In this document: piece by piece, positions 37,090 through 44,870 of the stretch | How the letters are laid out: every line of letters starts with the position of its first letter | Position numbering within the stretch: the stretch's first letter is position 1 | Source of the DNA: JAFEDN01 sp963712715 | GTDB taxonomy: Bacteria; Pseudomonadota; Gammaproteobacteria; Coxiellales; Coxiellaceae | DNA length: 64,000 bases | Reading direction: 5' to 3' | Assembly (NCBI GenBank): GCA_963712715.1 | Contig: CAVQJI010000037.1 | Location: 1-64,000 of the forward strand | Made by a program: the position numbers and the translations under genes | Notes under the pieces: generated by a model | The model's database searches: none | What the model saw: the letters and a program-made list of their open reading frames with translations, nothing else | What the model was told of the DNA's origin: nothing

Positions 37090-37758
37090 ATGACATCCAT
37101 TGAAGCCATGAAGCAGGCGTCGGCGGAAGCGGCCATTGGCGCAATTCAAAGTGGCGCCATCATCGGCGTAGGAACCGGTTCGACCGTCAAATATTTCATT
37201 AATGCTTTAAGCAGTGTTAAACATAAAATTGATGGCGCAGTGGCCAGTTCCGTCGAGACGGAACAGTTATTGCGCGCGCAAGGCATCACGCTTTATGATT
37301 TAAATGAAGTGTCACGATTGCCTTTGTACGTCGATGGCGCTGATGAATTTAATGATTATTTATCTCTGATAAAAGGCGGTGGCGCGGCGCTCACTCGAGA
37401 GAAAATTATCGCGGCGGTAGCGGATTATTTTATCTGCATAGCCGATCAATCCAAGCAGGTGCAGACATTAGGTAAATTTCCATTGCCTGTCGAAGTTATC
37501 CCCATGGCGCGCAGCTATGTGGCCCGACAAATCGTCAAAATGGGTGGGGACCCCGTATATCGGGAAGGCGTCAAAACCGATAACGGCAATGTGATTCTGG
37601 ATATTCATAATCTCAAGATCCTGGAACCCATTGCCCTCGAATCCGCCCTGAATGATATCGCCGGCGTCGTGACCAACGGCCTGTTCGCAAAACGCGGCGC
37701 CGACTGCGTACTGCTGGGCACCCCCACCGGCGTAAAAAAAATACTCCCCCCCATATAA
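37090..37758 (+). CDS. rpiA: Ribose-5-phosphate isomerase A
   Basis: 222 residues; interconverts ribose-5-phosphate and ribulose-5-phosphate. Motifs GVGTGSTVKYFI, YVDGADEFND and IKGGGAALTREKI (catalytic Glu/Lys region) are present, and the C-terminus GTPTGVKKILPP is typical. Divergent from ftsY. Confidence 0.95.
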   Translation: MTSIEAMKQASAEAAIGAIQSGAIIGVGTGSTVKYFINALSSVKHKIDGAVASSVETEQLLRAQGITLYDLNEVSRLPLYVDGADEFNDYLSLIKGGGAALTREKIIAAVADYFICIADQSKQVQTLGKFPLPVEVIPMARSYVARQIVKMGGDPVYREGVKTDNGNVILDIHNLKILEPIALESALNDIAGVVTNGLFAKRGADCVLLGTPTGVKKILPPI

Positions 37759-37800
37759 GAATAATTTTTTAAAAATCCTTCACGCACGCGCAAAGCGCGC

Positions 37801-37931
37801 GTGCCTTGCGATGGGGTTTCCAAGGGGAGCAGCGCTAGCGCTCCCCTTGGTGCGAGCAATCGGCTTCGCCGATGCGCAGCATACAAACAAGGAAACCCTT
37901 CAATTCCCGCCACGGCGGGAATTGAAGGGTT
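37801..37931. repeat. R2-like repeat plus long perfect hairpin between rpiA and csrA
   Basis: 37801-37890 carries the diverged R2 layout (GATGGGG, then AAGGGGAGC with its complement GCTCCCCTT, then CGGCTTCGCCG). 37894-37931 is a separate hairpin: an 18-base stem starting AACCCTTCAATTCCCGCC and its full complement. Lies between rpiA and the csrA promoter region; may terminate rpiA transcription although no U-run follows. Confidence 0.75.
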
Positions 37932-38013
37932 GATAAATGTTTTCCTACACATTATAATGTCAATTTCTCAGACTGGAATTTTAATTCTTATATTCAATGG
38001 AGGAAAACACACC

Positions 38014-38253
38014 ATGCTTGTACTCACTCGTTCTATAGGCGAACGCCTGATCATCGGTAATGGGGAAGTCTCTTTACACGTTCTGGAAGTCAGAGGGAAT
38101 CAGGTACGTCTGGGCATTGAAGCGCCCCGGCATATCCCTGTGCACCGGGAAGAAATCTATCAACGTATTAGCGCCAATAAAGACAGCCTGCCATCGGTTT
38201 TGGGTGGGGAAAAAGTCGAAAAACCCGAAGAAATTCCTGAAGAAGTCACCTAA
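38014..38253 (+). CDS. csrA: Carbon storage regulator CsrA
   Basis: 79 residues; dimeric RNA-binding post-transcriptional regulator. MLVLTRSIGERLIIG, VRLGIEAPRHIPVHREEIY and the acidic tail are typical, with the RNA-binding Leu4 and Arg44-type residues conserved. A GGAGG precedes the ATG at 38014; the frame upstream is repeat DNA. In Legionella and Coxiella CsrA controls the switch between replicative and transmissive phases. Confidence 0.95.
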   Translation: MLVLTRSIGERLIIGNGEVSLHVLEVRGNQVRLGIEAPRHIPVHREEIYQRISANKDSLPSVLGGEKVEKPEEIPEEVT

Positions 38254-38307
38254 TTAAGCTATACTTATGTATAAGAGATAAAAAATAATTGTGGTGGGGG
38301 GTGTTTT

Positions 38308-38892
38308 ATGCAACAGCCATTACAAATCACTTTTCGTGACGTTGATCATTCCGAGGCGGTAGAAGCCCGGATTAGAGAAAAAATCTCTAAACTGGATACT
38401 TTTTATAATCATATTACTTCCTGTCGGGTTATCGTTGAGATGGTTCAGAAACATCAGCACCAGGGTAAGCTGCATAATATAGCTATTTATGCGTCCGTAC
38501 CTGGTAAAGATTTGTCGGTTTCTCATCATCCCAATGCAAATCTGTACCTGGCGATTCAGACCGCCATGGATAGTCTGCGGGAGCAGTTAGACAATTATCA
38601 TCAACGCCTGTATGGTGATACCAAGGACCACGGCGTGCGTTTAACCGGTGAAATTGTCCGGCTTGTGGCAGACGGATTTTATGGTTTTATTGCCGACGAT
38701 GAAAAAAATGAGTACTATTTTAATTTAACTCATTTGGTTGATAAGAAATTTTACCAATTGCACGTGGGGGAAAAAGTTCATTTCCTGCCTGGTATGGGCT
38801 ATGAAGGATTTGAGGCAAGACGGGTTTCCGTCCCCCGAAAAATTAACAAGGAACAGCAATTCCCGCTGAGTACAGCGAGACTTGCTTCCTGA
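38308..38892 (+). CDS. HPF/RaiA ribosome-associated domain fused to a cold-shock domain
   Basis: 194 residues. Residues 1-105 form the hibernation-factor fold (LQITFRDVDHSEAVEARIRE ... YLAIQTAMDSLREQLDNYH). Residues ~112-178 form an OB/cold-shock domain (GEIVRLVADGFYGFIADDEK, then YYFNLTHLVDKKFYQLHVGE). This architecture is known in gammaproteobacteria and suggests binding to ribosome and mRNA under stress. It starts 54 bases after csrA. The last ~13 residues (QQFPLSTARLAS) are translated from an R2 repeat, so the C-terminus is secondarily changed. Confidence 0.82.
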   Translation: MQQPLQITFRDVDHSEAVEARIREKISKLDTFYNHITSCRVIVEMVQKHQHQGKLHNIAIYASVPGKDLSVSHHPNANLYLAIQTAMDSLREQLDNYHQRLYGDTKDHGVRLTGEIVRLVADGFYGFIADDEKNEYYFNLTHLVDKKFYQLHVGEKVHFLPGMGYEGFEARRVSVPRKINKEQQFPLSTARLAS

Positions 38893-38976
38893 TTTATATC
38901 CTGCGCTCGGCAAGCCGATGCTCTTCATTACGGGGGAGAATCACGATTCTCCCCCTTGCGATTCCCCATCGCGGGG
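38854..38976. repeat. R2 repeat, inverted copy, at the 3' end of the HPF/CSD gene
   Basis: Begins CAGCAATTCCCGCTGAGTAC and ends near CCCCATCGCGGGG. It is the reverse-complement counterpart of 34515-34636 with the same order of hairpins. It supplies the final codons and stop of the preceding gene. Confidence 0.85.
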
Positions 38977-39016
38977 AGTGTTTCTATGAAAATTATTTTT
39001 TTATAGGGGTTTTATT

Positions 39017-39436
39017 TTGAAGGAAAACGCAGAAAGGCCGCCTCTGGATCTTTTGGTCGAAGCACAGCAGGCTTTACAGGCGGCTTACTCTCCCTATTCG
39101 CTCTTTTCAGTGGGCGCCTGTCTTCGTGCCGAAAATGGTCAGTTGTTCAGCGGCTGCAATATTGAAAATGCCTCGTATGGTTTGTCTTTATGCGCAGAAG
39201 CTTGTGCATTGGCCGGTTTAATACGCAGCGGTCACCAGCGCTGGCAGGAAATTCTGATTGTTTCCTCCGGCGCGCAGTTATGTTCGCCTTGTGGAGCATG
39301 CCGGCAGCGGTTGTTTGAATTTGCTCAACCCGAGAGTGTCTTTCATTTATGTACTTTATCCGGCGAATATCAGCGGGTGAGTATGGCGGAACTCTTTCCC
39401 TGCCCTTTTGGACCTTTTAACCTGGAGTCATCATGA
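39017..39436 (+). CDS. cdd: Cytidine deaminase
   Basis: 139 residues of the short tetrameric type. Catalytic CAEACAL and PCGACRQRL provide the zinc ligands and Glu (the common motif is CAE/PCxxC), after YSPYSLFSVGACL and GCNIENASYGL. TTG start at 39017 with AGGGG a few bases upstream; no ATG fits. Overlaps the next gene by 4 bases (ATGA), forming a nucleoside-salvage operon. Confidence 0.93.
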   Translation: MKENAERPPLDLLVEAQQALQAAYSPYSLFSVGACLRAENGQLFSGCNIENASYGLSLCAEACALAGLIRSGHQRWQEILIVSSGAQLCSPCGACRQRLFEFAQPESVFHLCTLSGEYQRVSMAELFPCPFGPFNLESS

Positions 39437-40299
39437 CTGAATCGGCTGTCATTGCTACAAAAATTATTCGTGAGCGCGCGGGAAATCGCGCGCCGGAATT
39501 TGGAATCATTCTCGGCTCGGGCCTGAGTGCGCTGTCGCAACACATCACGGATTCGGTGACATTACCCTTTCAGGATCTGCCGGGCTTTCCCGTGAGTACA
39601 ATTGAAGGACAGCGGCCCCAACTCCAGATTGGCCGCATCAATCAAACACCGGTGGTGTGTCTCCAGGGCAGAGCGCATTATTACGAAGGCTGTGAATCCA
39701 GTGAAATTCTCACGTATGTGCGCACTTTTAAGCTATTAGGCTGTCACACCTTGATTATCACCGGCGCGGTGGGGTCGCTACGTGCTGAAGTGAAACCCGG
39801 TCAATTAGTGCTATTGAAAGATCACATTAATTTCCAGGGTAGAAATCCGCTGGTTGGCAGAAATGATCATACGTTTGGGAGTCGTTTTCCCGATATGAGC
39901 GAAGCCTATGACCGCCAATGGCGCCTGCAGCTGGAAAAAATCGGACACGACCTGTCAATGCCGTTGATAGAAGGCGTCTATATAAGTGTATTAGGGCCCA
40001 GCTTTGAAACGCCGGCTGAAATTCGGCTTTTTCGCGAATTTGGCGCTGATGTGATCGGCATGTCCGTGGTTCCCGAGGTCATCGCCGCACGCCATTGCGG
40101 TCTGCGGGTCATTGGGTTAACGGTTGTCTCTAATCTGGCAGCGGGTTTAACGACAACCCCGCAGTCGCATGAGGAAACTTTGCTGGTGTCCCAACAATCT
40201 GCCGACCAAATGGTTCGGCTCATTCGGGCTTTCATGAAATTGCGGTGTCAGACCCGGCAAAAAATTCAAATAATTTTTTTAAAACAATGGATTAAATAG
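39433..40299 (+). CDS. punA: Purine nucleoside phosphorylase
   Basis: 288 residues, trimeric class I type cleaving inosine/guanosine phosphorolytically. GSGLSALSQHI, QGRAHYYEG, ITGAVGSLRAEVKPGQLVLL, DHINFQGRNPL, GPSFETPAEIRLFREFGAD and IGMSVVPEVIAARHCGLRV are all present. The native end is near FMK; the last ~20 residues (RCQTRQKIQIIFLKQWIK) are encoded by an inserted inverted-repeat element. Coupled to cdd. Confidence 0.9.
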   Translation: MTESAVIATKIIRERAGNRAPEFGIILGSGLSALSQHITDSVTLPFQDLPGFPVSTIEGQRPQLQIGRINQTPVVCLQGRAHYYEGCESSEILTYVRTFKLLGCHTLIITGAVGSLRAEVKPGQLVLLKDHINFQGRNPLVGRNDHTFGSRFPDMSEAYDRQWRLQLEKIGHDLSMPLIEGVYISVLGPSFETPAEIRLFREFGADVIGMSVVPEVIAARHCGLRVIGLTVVSNLAAGLTTTPQSHEETLLVSQQSADQMVRLIRAFMKLRCQTRQKIQIIFLKQWIK

Positions 40300-40437
40300 A
40301 AAAATTTCGTTATGTCAGACTCGATTGGTCTATAGTTAATCTACTCAAAATCTCTCTAATCGAGTCAGACATAACAATTTTTAAATAATAACGTCTTGAA
40401 ATATAATTTATATTTATAATTTATGTCGGGACTGACA
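40243..40437. repeat. 195-bp MITE-like element at the 3' end of punA
   Basis: Imperfect terminal inverted repeats GGTGTCAGACCCGGCA (40243-40258) and its counterpart TGTCGGGACTGACACC (40422-40437). Inside is a perfect 18-bp inverted repeat, GTTATGTCAGACTCGATT (40309-40326) and complement (40358-40375), which can form a hairpin. A/T-rich elsewhere, no ORF. May serve as terminator for the convergent punA and pdxH. Confidence 0.75.
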
Positions 40438-40442
40438 CCAAC

Positions 40443-41090
40443 TTAGGGGTACAAACGGGTTATTTTCCAGTTTCCAGCGGAGTCGCGAACGTATTCGAAA
40501 CGGTCATGCAGGCGATTAACGCGGCCCTGCCAGAATTCAAATTTTTCGGGGATCACCGTGTAGCCGCCCCAGTGAGGCGGACGGGGTACTGTGGTTTCCG
40601 CATCAGCAAATTCCGCACACAAATTTTTAAAATGTGTTTGCAAATCTTGCGCGTTTAGAAGTGGCTGACTTTGCCGGGAAACCGTGGCAGCGATCTGCGA
40701 AGTTTTGGGACGGCTGTGGAAATATTCTTCGGACTGTGTGGCGGAAATTTTACGGGCGGCGCCCTCGATGCGAATCTGGCGTTCCAGCGCCTCCCACCAA
40801 AATAGCAGAGACACGGCGGGATTACCCGCGATTTCCAGACCTTTGCGGCTCTCGTAGTTAGTATAAAAGGTGAGTCCGGAAGGAGAATATTCTTTAAGTA
40901 AAACCATTCGACTGGAAGGTTTGCAGCTGCTGGAAACAGTGGTTAATACCATGCTATTTACCAGTTCGGTGGACATCGAGGTTGCGCAGGCATCCTGAAA
41001 CCACTGGTCAAACTGGATGAAGGGGTCAGGATCAACTTTGAGCAGCCGGCCGTGCTGATACTCTTTATTAATCCTTATGAATGCTGCGAT
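40443..41090 (-). CDS. pdxH: Pyridoxamine 5'-phosphate oxidase with no standard start codon
   Basis: FMN-dependent last step of PLP synthesis and salvage. Core segments SSRMVLLKEYSPSGLTFYTN, YESRKGLEIAGNPAVSLLFW, EYFHSRPKTSQIA, EFWQGRVNRLHDRFEY and the C-terminal KITRLYP are conserved. The first ATG, at 40976, would remove about 40 family residues. Upstream in frame, conserved PdxH N-terminal sequence continues (INKEYQHGRLLKVDPDPFIQ, then FDQWFQDAC) back to a stop just before 41090. AGGAG lies 8 bases before an ATC codon at 41090, giving 215 residues, the family length. Initiation at ATC/ATT/ATA or a base error in the start codon are the options. Confidence 0.85.
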   Translation of the reverse strand: MAAFIRINKEYQHGRLLKVDPDPFIQFDQWFQDACATSMSTELVNSMVLTTVSSSCKPSSRMVLLKEYSPSGLTFYTNYESRKGLEIAGNPAVSLLFWWEALERQIRIEGAARKISATQSEEYFHSRPKTSQIAATVSRQSQPLLNAQDLQTHFKNLCAEFADAETTVPRPPHWGGYTVIPEKFEFWQGRVNRLHDRFEYVRDSAGNWKITRLYP

Positions 41091-41101
41091 TTTTTAATCT
41101 C

Positions 41102-42040
41102 CTAGAGAGAAGCGTCCAAATGCTGGTTAAATTGTTGAGAAAAATTTAAGTGCAACTGGGTGCCGACACTGCCAAGAATGGAAGATAACAGAGAAGGTTT
41201 GGCGGTGTAATCGTGAAAAAATTTGGTGTTGAATTCTGTTTGCAGAGCATCCCATAAATTAAGAGTATTGTCGGCGAGTCCGAGCTTTACCGCTTCCTGA
41301 CCAGACCAGAAATCACCCGAGAATAATTCCTTTTGATCACCCTTCAGCTTACCCTTGCGCCCTTCCAGCACATCGTTAATAAAACTTTGATGAACCTGAT
41401 CAAGCACCACCTTAACTTTGGCGACATCGCCAGGATTAAGCGGCTCAAACGGATCGAGACGATCTTTATTCTGACCGGCAGTAAATACACGACGTTGAAT
41501 TCCAATTTTGGAAATGGCTTCGTTGGCGCCAAAACCTTCCATAATTACCCCGATGGAGCCTGTTAAGGTATCGGGATTAACGTAAATTTTATCGGCGGCT
41601 GTCGCGACGAGATATGAGCCGGAAGCCAAAACGTCTTCGCTCACCACGATCACTTTTTTATTATACTGTTTTTTTAAAGCCAGTATTTTGTCGTGGATAA
41701 TGGATGCCTGCACGGGGCTGCCGCCCGGCGAATTAATTACCAACACCACCCCCTTGGCAATAGTGTCCGAAAATGCATCATTCAGTTGTGGAATCACTTT
41801 TTCCGCTGAAAAATCCCCGCCTGGCAGGATAATACCGGTCAATCGCACCAGGGATACGTAAGGTTGACCCGCGCCGGTCTCGGATTTGTTGCCGCTGCTG
41901 AAACTAAATCCCAGGCCAAAGAAAAGCAGGGTGAGAAATAATAAAAAAACAATGATATTCACGATCCAGCGGATATTGCGCCATCGCCTTTCCCGACGAC
42001 GGTCGGCCAGAAATTCATGAGCCAGGTTATCATCAATCAT
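41102..42040 (-). CDS. sppA: Signal peptide peptidase SppA-type serine protease
   Basis: 312 residues, single N-terminal membrane helix (residues ~22-45) and an S49 protease domain in the periplasm. VVLVINSPGGSPVQASIIHD, the nucleophile region ASGSYLVATAADKIY with GSIGVIMEGF, and a lysine general base in the same domain fit the short SppA/SohB type. ATG at 42040 overlaps the stop of the upstream usp gene (ATGA). Confidence 0.9.
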   Translation of the reverse strand: MIDDNLAHEFLADRRRERRWRNIRWIVNIIVFLLFLTLLFFGLGFSFSSGNKSETGAGQPYVSLVRLTGIILPGGDFSAEKVIPQLNDAFSDTIAKGVVLVINSPGGSPVQASIIHDKILALKKQYNKKVIVVSEDVLASGSYLVATAADKIYVNPDTLTGSIGVIMEGFGANEAISKIGIQRRVFTAGQNKDRLDPFEPLNPGDVAKVKVVLDQVHQSFINDVLEGRKGKLKGDQKELFSGDFWSGQEAVKLGLADNTLNLWDALQTEFNTKFFHDYTAKPSLLSSILGSVGTQLHLNFSQQFNQHLDASL

Positions 42041-42477
42041 TTTTCTTGTACCCTTACTACTAAGACATCGCATTGAGCGCGATGTAAGATCGCATTAGCG
42101 CGCGAACCCAGCAATACATCAAGGCCATGATGGCCGTGAGTGCCTGCCACTATTAAATCGGCATGTAATTCCTCTGACAAATCGGTAACGGCCAGTTTCA
42201 CCGATCCGCTCTCAAGGTATTGATGTTCGGGCGGAATGCCGTATTTTGCGCCCAACTTTTCCATTTCCTTCCGGACTTCCTGTTCTAAAGATTGTTCCAG
42301 GTTAACGTCGACGGGAATGGAGAATTCTCCCCCATAAGCAACCGGTGAATGCTCCATAACGTGGACCATGCTCAGTAGCGCTTTACTTTCTCTCGCGATC
42401 TCTTGGGCGCGACTAATCACCTGGTCGGTTACCGGCGATAAATCTACCGCGACTAAAATGTGTTGATACTTCAGCAT
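42037..42477 (-). CDS. Universal stress protein (UspA family)
   Basis: 146 residues with the Usp fold. N-terminal HILVAVDLSP and C-terminal LIVAGTHGHHGLDVLLGSRA (ATP-binding G-2x-G-9x-G(S/T)-like motif) are clear. It overlaps ksgA by 7 bases upstream and sppA by 4 bases downstream, so it is part of the same translationally coupled string. Confidence 0.92.
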   Translation of the reverse strand: MLKYQHILVAVDLSPVTDQVISRAQEIARESKALLSMVHVMEHSPVAYGGEFSIPVDVNLEQSLEQEVRKEMEKLGAKYGIPPEHQYLESGSVKLAVTDLSEELHADLIVAGTHGHHGLDVLLGSRANAILHRAQCDVLVVRVQEK

Positions 42478-43283
42478 TGTGAAATTCCTTCTCTTTGGTT
42501 GGCTATAAGTATATTACTAATTTTTACGAAATTTTCCACTGTTATTTGCTGTGGGCGCCAATGTGGATCAATATTCAGACTCTCCAGCTCTGAACTTGTT
42601 ATTAATTTACGCAAACTGTTGGCTAATGTTTTGCGGCGATGGCTAAAAGCCTCCTTCACCACTTCCGCGAATACATTTAAATCCAGAGCCTCTACAGGAG
42701 GATTCGGATAAGGGACGATGCGCACGAAAGCCGATTCTACCTGGGGAGGAGGGGTAAAGGCCGTGGCGCCGACAGTCAGTAGCATCGTTAGCTGGGCATG
42801 ATACTGAGCCATAACCGTGAGCCGGCTATAATTATGACTTCCGGGTAAAGCTGTGAGACGTTCAACCACTTCTTTTTGCAGGAGAAAATGCATGTCCCTG
42901 ATTCGTGTGCTCCAGTCAAATAATTTGAATAACAAGGGAGTAGTGATGTTATAAGGCAGGTTGCCGACAATACGTTTTAAAGGTTGGGGAGGCAACACCG
43001 ACCCCCAGTCAAAATGCAGCACGTCAGCGTTATGAATAGTGAGCTTTTCCACCGACTGATAATGCCGTTGAAGATAAGCCGTTAAATCCCGATCGATTTC
43101 GATCACGTCCAGATGCCTGACCAGCGGCAATAAATATTGAGTTAACGCCCCACGCCCCGGCCCGATTTCGACTATTGAATCACTGGGTGAAATGCCAATG
43201 GCCGCCACGATCCCTTCGAGAACGCTTTCATCCGTCAAGAAATGCTGCCCAAAGCGTTTGCGAGGTTGAAAATGGAGGCTCAT
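42471..43283 (-). CDS. ksgA: 16S rRNA dimethyladenosine transferase
   Basis: 270 residues from the ATG at 43283. RKRFGQHFL, the SAM motif IVEIGPGRGALTQYLL, the catalytic GNLPYNITTPLLFKL and AFSHRRKTLANSL are standard RsmA/KsgA features. The ATG overlaps the stop of an upstream RelE-type toxin gene (ATGA). In most gammaproteobacteria ksgA directly follows pdxA; here a toxin-antitoxin pair has entered between them. Confidence 0.96.
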   Translation of the reverse strand: MSLHFQPRKRFGQHFLTDESVLEGIVAAIGISPSDSIVEIGPGRGALTQYLLPLVRHLDVIEIDRDLTAYLQRHYQSVEKLTIHNADVLHFDWGSVLPPQPLKRIVGNLPYNITTPLLFKLFDWSTRIRDMHFLLQKEVVERLTALPGSHNYSRLTVMAQYHAQLTMLLTVGATAFTPPPQVESAFVRIVPYPNPPVEALDLNVFAEVVKEAFSHRRKTLANSLRKLITSSELESLNIDPHWRPQQITVENFVKISNILIANQREGISQC

Positions 43284-43564
43284 AATTCTTCTGGCCATTT
43301 CATGGCGCAATGAAAAACTCTGAGTATTTCAATGGTGTTATTCTTAACGCGATAAGGAACAATATAAGGAGTATCTGAAATGATGAGTTCTTTTGTATTG
43401 GGTACCCTTCCGTGTCTCCCAATACCCGGGTGCTCGGAGATAAGCTTGACAGTATCAAGCACTTTTTTAACAACACGATTGGCTGCTTTAACATTATCCC
43501 TGGCAATATAGTGACGCACTGTCTGTAAATCATAAACGGCCTCTTCCAGCCACTTGATCATCAT
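43280..43564 (-). CDS. RelE/ParE-family toxin
   Basis: 94 residues with the family pattern: N-terminal WLEEAVYDLQTVRHYIARDN, AANRVVKKVLDTVKLISEHP, GIGRHGRVPNTKELIISDTP, YIVPYRVKNNTIEILRVFHC. The TPYIVPYRV and ILRVFH strands suit a ParE-like (gyrase) or RelE-like (ribosome) toxin; the target cannot be decided. Overlaps the antitoxin gene by 4 bases and ksgA by 4 bases. Confidence 0.88.
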   Translation of the reverse strand: MMIKWLEEAVYDLQTVRHYIARDNVKAANRVVKKVLDTVKLISEHPGIGRHGRVPNTKELIISDTPYIVPYRVKNNTIEILRVFHCAMKWPEEL

Positions 43565-43839
43565 TCAGGCATTTCCGTTTCATTTTTACTGTTCCAGCCT
43601 TTCACCCAGTCGACCACTTTGTGATGTTCAATAAATTTGGCGCCTTTGCTATCCGCTTTTTGAACGGCTTTCTTAATCGCTTTAACTTGCCAGGCTTGAG
43701 TGGCTAAATAATTCTCTATAGCTTCAGCAGCCAAGAAGGATTTAGTCCTGCCGGTGACGTCAGCTAACTCTTCTAATTGATCGCGAATTTCTGGTGGAAT
43801 TCTTACGCTTAAAGTTACTGCTGGATTGGAAAATGTCAT
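43561..43839 (-). CDS. Ribbon-helix-helix antitoxin
   Basis: 92 residues. An N-terminal ribbon-helix-helix (VTLSVRIPPEIRDQLEELAD, TGRTKSFLAAEAIENYL) binds DNA as a dimer and the C-terminal part should wrap the toxin. The gene starts 15 bases downstream of a perfect GTATAC dyad. Cognate of the RelE/ParE toxin gene that follows with a 4-base overlap. Confidence 0.88.
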   Translation of the reverse strand: MTFSNPAVTLSVRIPPEIRDQLEELADVTGRTKSFLAAEAIENYLATQAWQVKAIKKAVQKADSKGAKFIEHHKVVDWVKGWNSKNETEMPE

Positions 43840-43853
43840 AGTTTTTCCTCATT

Positions 43854-43868
43854 GTATACATCGTATAC
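43854..43868. promoter_or_regulatory. Operator dyad of the toxin-antitoxin operon
   Basis: GTATAC-ATC-GTATAC, a perfect 6-bp dyad with 3-base spacer, located just upstream of the antitoxin start, where RHH antitoxins autorepress. It sits in the 86 bases between the antitoxin start and the pdxA stop. Confidence 0.7.
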
Positions 43869-43925
43869 GATAATTATAGTTAAATAATTAATGTCCTGCA
43901 AGGGACAGCTTGGGTACACCATGGG

Positions 43926-44870
43926 TCAATTTCCTGCAAGCTTGAGCGCTAATTCGACTGCGGCAAACAGGCTGGAAAAGTCAGCATTACCGGCGCCGGC
44001 CAACTCCAGTGCGGTGCCATGGTCGACGGAGGTGCGGATGATGGGCAGCCCCAGAGTGACGTTTACGGCAGAACTGAAATTTAAAGCTTTAATGACGGGC
44101 AGTCCCTGATCGTGATACATCGCCAACACCACGTCGCACTGCTGTAAGGCGGCGGGAGTGAAAGCAGTGTCTGCGGGTAAAGGGCCGCGCAGGCAATAAC
44201 CTTCGTGACGTAACTGAGTTAAAGCGGGGGTAATGATATCGAGCTCTTCGCGTCCTAAATAACCATTTTCACCGGCGTGTGGATTCAGACCACAAACGGC
44301 GATGCGCGGCCGCTCCACACCAAAGCGACGCGCTAAATCCTGATGGATAATCGCAATAGTCCTCTTAAGTTTTTCGGCGGTAATCGCCTCCGGCACCGCG
44401 GCCAGGGGTATATGAATGGTCAATAGCGCCACCCGTAGCGAGTCTGCGGTTAACAACATGACCGGTAATGGACTATGAGTCAGTTCGGCCAGAAATTCTG
44501 TATGGCCGGAAAAAGCGGTTCCCGCTTCATTAATCACACCTTTATGGACGGGCCCAGTCACCAGTGCGTGAAATTCGCCTCGTAAACAGGCGTGTGTGGC
44601 TTGAGTTAAGCATTCCAGCACATAACCAGCATTATGAGGATTAAGCTCTCCGGGCTGACAGGGAACTGCCAGCGGAATATGTCTGATCTTCAATCCGGCG
44701 GGCATGTTTAAACCCAATTTTTGCGCCCGTGCGGACATTAAATGTTGATCCGCCATAATCACCACATTTAAATCCGGATGCTCACACATTAATCGCAGCA
44801 CAATATCAGGTCCGATACCCGCCGGCTCACCCGGCGTGATAATAATGGGCAGGAGTTCCCGGGCTTTCAT
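43926..44870 (-). CDS. pdxA: 4-hydroxythreonine-4-phosphate dehydrogenase
   Basis: 314 residues; NAD- and metal-dependent step of the DXP-dependent PLP route. PIIITPGEPAGIGPDIVL, VTGPVHKGVINEAGTAFSGHTEFLAEL (split: GPVHKGVINEAG, FSGHTEFL), GLNPHAGENGYLGREE, MYHDQGLPVIKAL and the C-terminal TSVDHGTALELAGAG are all conserved. Its ATG shares a base with the surA stop. With pdxH nearby the cell makes PLP de novo. Confidence 0.95.
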   Translation of the reverse strand: MKARELLPIIITPGEPAGIGPDIVLRLMCEHPDLNVVIMADQHLMSARAQKLGLNMPAGLKIRHIPLAVPCQPGELNPHNAGYVLECLTQATHACLRGEFHALVTGPVHKGVINEAGTAFSGHTEFLAELTHSPLPVMLLTADSLRVALLTIHIPLAAVPEAITAEKLKRTIAIIHQDLARRFGVERPRIAVCGLNPHAGENGYLGREELDIITPALTQLRHEGYCLRGPLPADTAFTPAALQQCDVVLAMYHDQGLPVIKALNFSSAVNVTLGLPIIRTSVDHGTALELAGAGNADFSSLFAAVELALKLAGN

